This document shows, one piece after another, positions 32,697 through 34,831 of a stretch of DNA of 34,831 nucleotides. Every line of letters begins with the position of its first letter. The first letter of the stretch is position 1. The DNA lies in contig NZ_WPCC01000033.1 of assembly GCF_009741925.1 (NCBI RefSeq), forward strand, positions 1-34,831. Reading direction: 5' to 3'. Source of the stretch: Natronomonas sp. CBA1123. Lineage in GTDB: Archaea; Halobacteriota; Halobacteria; Halobacteriales; Haloarculaceae. The notes beneath the pieces were generated by a model that was not told the origin of the DNA, made no database searches, and worked only from the letters and a program-made list of their open reading frames with translations. The translations under genes and the position numbers were made by a program.

Positions 32697-33481
32697 GCGG
32701 GCGTTCGCTCCCGAGTCCCCGACGGGTCGGACTCCTCGCGGCCGTCGTCGCGGTGTTCGCGTTCCTGCTCGTGCCCGTCATCATCGTCGTAATCACCTCC
32801 TTTACGCCCCAGTCGTTCCCGGGCATCCCACAGGAGGGGCTGTCGCTGCGGTGGTACGGCGAACTCTTAGCCGACGAGAGCCTCCTCAACGCGCTGAAGG
32901 TGAGCCTCATCGTCGCCACGGCCTCGTCGATTCTCTCGGCGATTATCGGGACGATTGCCGCCTTCGGCTTCGTCCGCGGTGAGTTCCCCTACAAGGAACA
33001 GATATCGACGATTATGCTGTTGCCGATGATTATCTCGCCGGTCATCACGGGTATCGCGCTCGTCCGGTACTTCGGGAGTTTGAGCCTCCCGTCGGGGTAT
33101 CCGGCGCTCATCCTCGGACACACGGTGCTGTCGCTGCCGTACGTCTTCCTGCTGGTTCGCTCCGAACTGGTCACGTACGACAAGGACCTCGAACGCGCCT
33201 CACGCGTCCTCGGGGCGGGCCCGGCGGCGACGTTCCGCCACGTGACGGGGCCCATCATCTCACCGGCGATTATCGCTGGCTCGTTCATCGCCTTCGTCGT
33301 TTCCTTCGGCGAGTTCACCGCGACCCAGTTCCTGATTTCGCCGGGGACGAGCACCGTGCCGGTCGTCATCTACACGATGTTGCGAACCGGCCTGACGCCG
33401 ACGATTAACGCGCTGTCGGTCGTCCTCATCGTCGTCATGCTCGTGGTGGCCCTGAGCAGTCGACGGCTCAGTTCCGCCTGA
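32693..33481 (+). CDS. ABC importer permease 2 (PotC type)
   Basis: A 262-residue protein with about six transmembrane helices, beginning with a basic N-terminus (MSGRSLPSPRRVG) and a helix AVVAVFAFLLVPVIIVVITS. The EAA loop reads DLERASRVLGAGPAATFRHV followed by TGPIISPAI (about residues 163-193). It pairs with permease 1 and completes the importer. A T6 tract directly after the stop marks the end of the operon. Confidence 0.9.
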   Translation: MSGRSLPSPRRVGLLAAVVAVFAFLLVPVIIVVITSFTPQSFPGIPQEGLSLRWYGELLADESLLNALKVSLIVATASSILSAIIGTIAAFGFVRGEFPYKEQISTIMLLPMIISPVITGIALVRYFGSLSLPSGYPALILGHTVLSLPYVFLLVRSELVTYDKDLERASRVLGAGPAATFRHVTGPIISPAIIAGSFIAFVVSFGEFTATQFLISPGTSTVPVVIYTMLRTGLTPTINALSVVLIVVMLVVALSSRRLSSA

Positions 33482-33488
33482 GCACTCG

Positions 33489-33494
33489 TTTTTT
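33489..33494 (+). terminator. T6 terminator of the ABC importer operon
   Basis: Six Ts, eight bases after the permease stop. Confidence 0.5.
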
Positions 33495-33537
33495 CGGGCG
33501 GTTCTCTCCTCTCGACGCCCAGTCGACGACCCCCGCG

Positions 33538-33543
33538 TTTATC
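33538..33543 (+). promoter_or_regulatory. TATA box of the kinase-like gene
   Basis: TTTATC, about 28 bases before the ATG at 33569; a leaderless arrangement. Confidence 0.5.
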
Positions 33544-33568
33544 CCGTCGCCGCCGGAACCCCCGCCAC

Positions 33569-34184
33569 ATGTCGGGACACGACATCAGCCCGGACCAGCA
33601 AATCGACAGCAACCTGTTCATCACCGTGTCGGGGCCGCCGGGAAGCGGCGTGACGACCCTGTGTGAGGGACTCGCCGAGGCGATGGACTGTGGGTTCATC
33701 TCCGGCGGCGAAGTGTTCCGCGAACTCGCCGACGAGCGCGACATGAGCCTCTCGCAGTTCATCGCGAAAGCCAGCGAGAACGAGGACATCGACCGCGCCG
33801 TCGACCGCCGCCTCCGAACCATCGCCGAGAAGTGGGGCGCGGCGAACAAGGCGTTCGTCCTCGAATCGCGGCTGGCGGGCTGGCTCGCCGGCAACCGCGC
33901 CGACCTCCGGTTTTGGCTCGACGCCCCCCGAAGAAATCCGCGTCGACCGCACGTCCGACCGCGAGGAGATAGGCGCCGAGATGCGCGTCCGCGACGTCAT
34001 CGACGTGAAGCGCTACGAATCCTACTACGGCATCGACCTCTCGGACCGCTCCATCTACGACCTCTGTATCAACACCGCGCGGTGGACCCCCGAAAACACC
34101 CTCGACCTCGCGCTCACGGCCATCGACTCCTACGACTCCGAAACCGACGAGGGCGCCTTCCCGACCGCCGACCTCGACATCTAG
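33569..34184 (+). pseudogene. Cytidylate-kinase-like P-loop protein lacking the Walker lysine, homopolymer frameshift
   Basis: Two frames make a protein of about 204 residues with the cytidylate-kinase layout: LFITVSGPPGSGVTTL (P-loop), FISGGEVFRELADER (nucleotide-monophosphate site) and FVLESRLAGWLAGNRADLRFWL. DREEIGAEMRVRDVIDVKRYESYYGID and SIYDLCINTARW follow, read in pieces after the break. The frame breaks in six Cs at 33924-33929; five would restore APEEIRVDRTSDREE. The P-loop is GPPGSG-Val28-Thr, with Val in place of the usual Lys, so kinase activity may be lost or altered. Haloarchaea usually have another, canonical Cmk, so this is probably a divergent paralogue of unknown function. 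It converges on the Rieske gene. Confidence 0.8.
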
Positions 34185-34588
34185 AAACTCAGGTGTGAGG
34201 TCGAGCTCGGTGCGCCGTCGTCGTCGATGCCGCCCTCGTGGCTGAACGACACCTCGTCGTCGGTGAGATACACCTGCCCGTGGCGGACGGACACGTCGAC
34301 TTCGACGAGCGTCGACCCCGCGGCCTTCCCGGTGTCGCAGTACCCCGTCTCCGCGTCGAACATCGACCCGTGTTTCGGACAGATTATCTGCCCCTCCCGC
34401 ATCGCCGCGCCGCGTCCACGGTCGAGCCGTTGGTCGGTTTCGTGTTGACAGAAGTTCTTCCACGCCGAGACGCCGTCCGCGAGTCGGACGAGAATCACCT
34501 CTTCGCGACCGCCGTCGGCCTCTTCGACGGTGAAGAGATACGAGCCGTTCTCGGGAACGTCGTCGACGGCGGTGAGCAGCGTCGCCAT
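34181..34588 (-). CDS. Rieske-type [2Fe-2S] protein
   Basis: A 135-residue soluble ferredoxin-like Rieske protein. Cluster ligands are visible as Cys-x-His (NFCQHETDQ, about residue 46) and Cys-x2-His (ICPKHGSMFD, about residue 69). The single Cys-x-His / Cys-x2-His set without disulfide cysteines matches small Rieske ferredoxins, which pass electrons to oxygenases or nitrite-reductase-like enzymes. No partner oxygenase is next to it here; the P450 is 17 kb away and is not an established partner. The gene is convergent with the kinase-like gene, and the two stop codons share the palindrome CTAG. Confidence 0.88.
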   Translation of the reverse strand: MATLLTAVDDVPENGSYLFTVEEADGGREEVILVRLADGVSAWKNFCQHETDQRLDRGRGAAMREGQIICPKHGSMFDAETGYCDTGKAAGSTLVEVDVSVRHGQVYLTDDEVSFSHEGGIDDDGAPSSTSHLSF

Positions 34589-34642
34589 GCCTCGCCGTAC
34601 CGGTAGCAGTCTCAAAACTCCACCGCCGACGGTCGCACGCCG

Positions 34643-34831
34643 TTACAACAGACCGTCGTCGCCGACGAGCGTGTCGGTGGTGTTGTCGATGACATCCGTG
34701 GTGCTGTCGGTGGTGTCGTCGACGGCGCCGGTGATGGAGTCGTCCGGCGTCGCCGTCGGTGTCGCGGTGGGTTCCGGTGTCGCAGTCGCCGTTGGCTCTG
34801 GTGTCGCAGTCGCCGTTGGCTCTGGTGTCGC
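34643..34831 (-). CDS. C-terminal part of a Thr/Pro-repeat secreted or surface protein, runs off the window
   Basis: The last 62 residues of a minus-strand protein whose start lies beyond the window. It begins with Ala-Thr-Pro-Glu-Pro-Thr repeats, then an acidic Asp/Thr-rich tail ending in LVGDDGLL. Thr/Pro-rich linkers of this kind occur in haloarchaeal cell-surface proteins, often as glycosylated spacers. No membrane anchor is visible at this C-terminus. The function is unknown. Confidence 0.65.
   Translation of the reverse strand, partial: ATPEPTATATPEPTATATPEPTATPTATPDDSITGAVDDTTDSTTDVIDNTTDTLVGDDGLL
34777..34831. repeat. 24-base tandem repeat, two copies plus a partial third
   Basis: Identical units at 34777-34800 and 34801-34824, followed by seven bases of a third at the window edge. 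Each unit encodes eight residues (Ala/Thr/Pro/Glu) of the surface protein, so the array keeps the reading frame. Confidence 0.85.

Noticed and set aside
34777-34831. Short tandem repeats considered as a CRISPR array
   Set aside because: There are no spacers; identical 24-base units are directly adjacent and encode a Thr/Pro-rich linker.
1-34831. Search for tRNA, rRNA, insertion sequences, integrases and prophage genes
   Set aside because: No cloverleaf-like sequence, transposase motif, terminal inverted repeats or phage genes were seen by eye; a covariance-model search would be needed to exclude small RNAs.

Overview
The window is GC-rich, its predicted proteins are acidic, and it reads as a chromosomal segment of a haloarchaeon (class Halobacteria). 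Supporting signs are TATA boxes centred about 27 bases before start codons (leaderless transcripts), Tat-type lipoprotein export, a Bat-type regulator, a COG1361-type surface protein, and small zinc-ribbon proteins next to gdhB. No tRNA, rRNA, CRISPR array, transposase or integrase was found. The genus cannot be fixed by reading alone.

Layout. 1-1117 (minus): end of an operon with a coiled-coil protein, a membrane-anchored protein and the N-terminus of a probable secretion ATPase. 1499-2720 (plus): a small membrane protein and a TauE/SafE anion exporter. 2798-5228 (minus): a methyltransferase, a PLP aminotransferase with a frameshift, and a SHOCT-tail membrane protein. 5452-12443 (plus): a GNAT acetyltransferase, a 955-residue receiver/PAS/GAF/Bat regulator, a rubrerythrin-like zinc ribbon coupled to glutamate dehydrogenase, a frameshifted CaCA antiporter and a ZIP transporter. 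12451-15909 (minus): an ABC-2 exporter operon ending in a surface-anchored Ig-repeat protein. 16059-21784 (plus): cytochrome P450 (frameshifted), a PEBP protein, two secreted or surface proteins of unknown role, a small membrane protein and a zinc ribbon. 21790-23510 (minus): a small membrane protein and a DUF445 protein (frameshifted). 23623-24381 (plus): a second ZIP transporter.

24397-29500 (minus) is a tightly overlapped catabolic operon: enoyl-CoA hydratase, ADP-forming acyl-CoA ligase, enoyl-CoA hydratase, nitrilase-superfamily amidase, then an Lrp/AsnC regulator. Divergent from it, 29647-33481 (plus) is a complete polyamine/amino-acid type ABC importer (binding lipoprotein, ATPase, two permeases). 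Together they look like an uptake-and-degradation module for an unidentified nitrogen-containing carboxylate or amide. The window closes with a cytidylate-kinase-like protein that lacks the P-loop lysine, a Rieske protein, and the C-terminus of a Thr/Pro-repeat secreted protein.

Six conserved genes are each broken by one apparent single-base insertion or deletion, mostly in G/C runs. This suggests consensus errors in the assembly more than real gene decay, and must be kept in mind when using the protein predictions.
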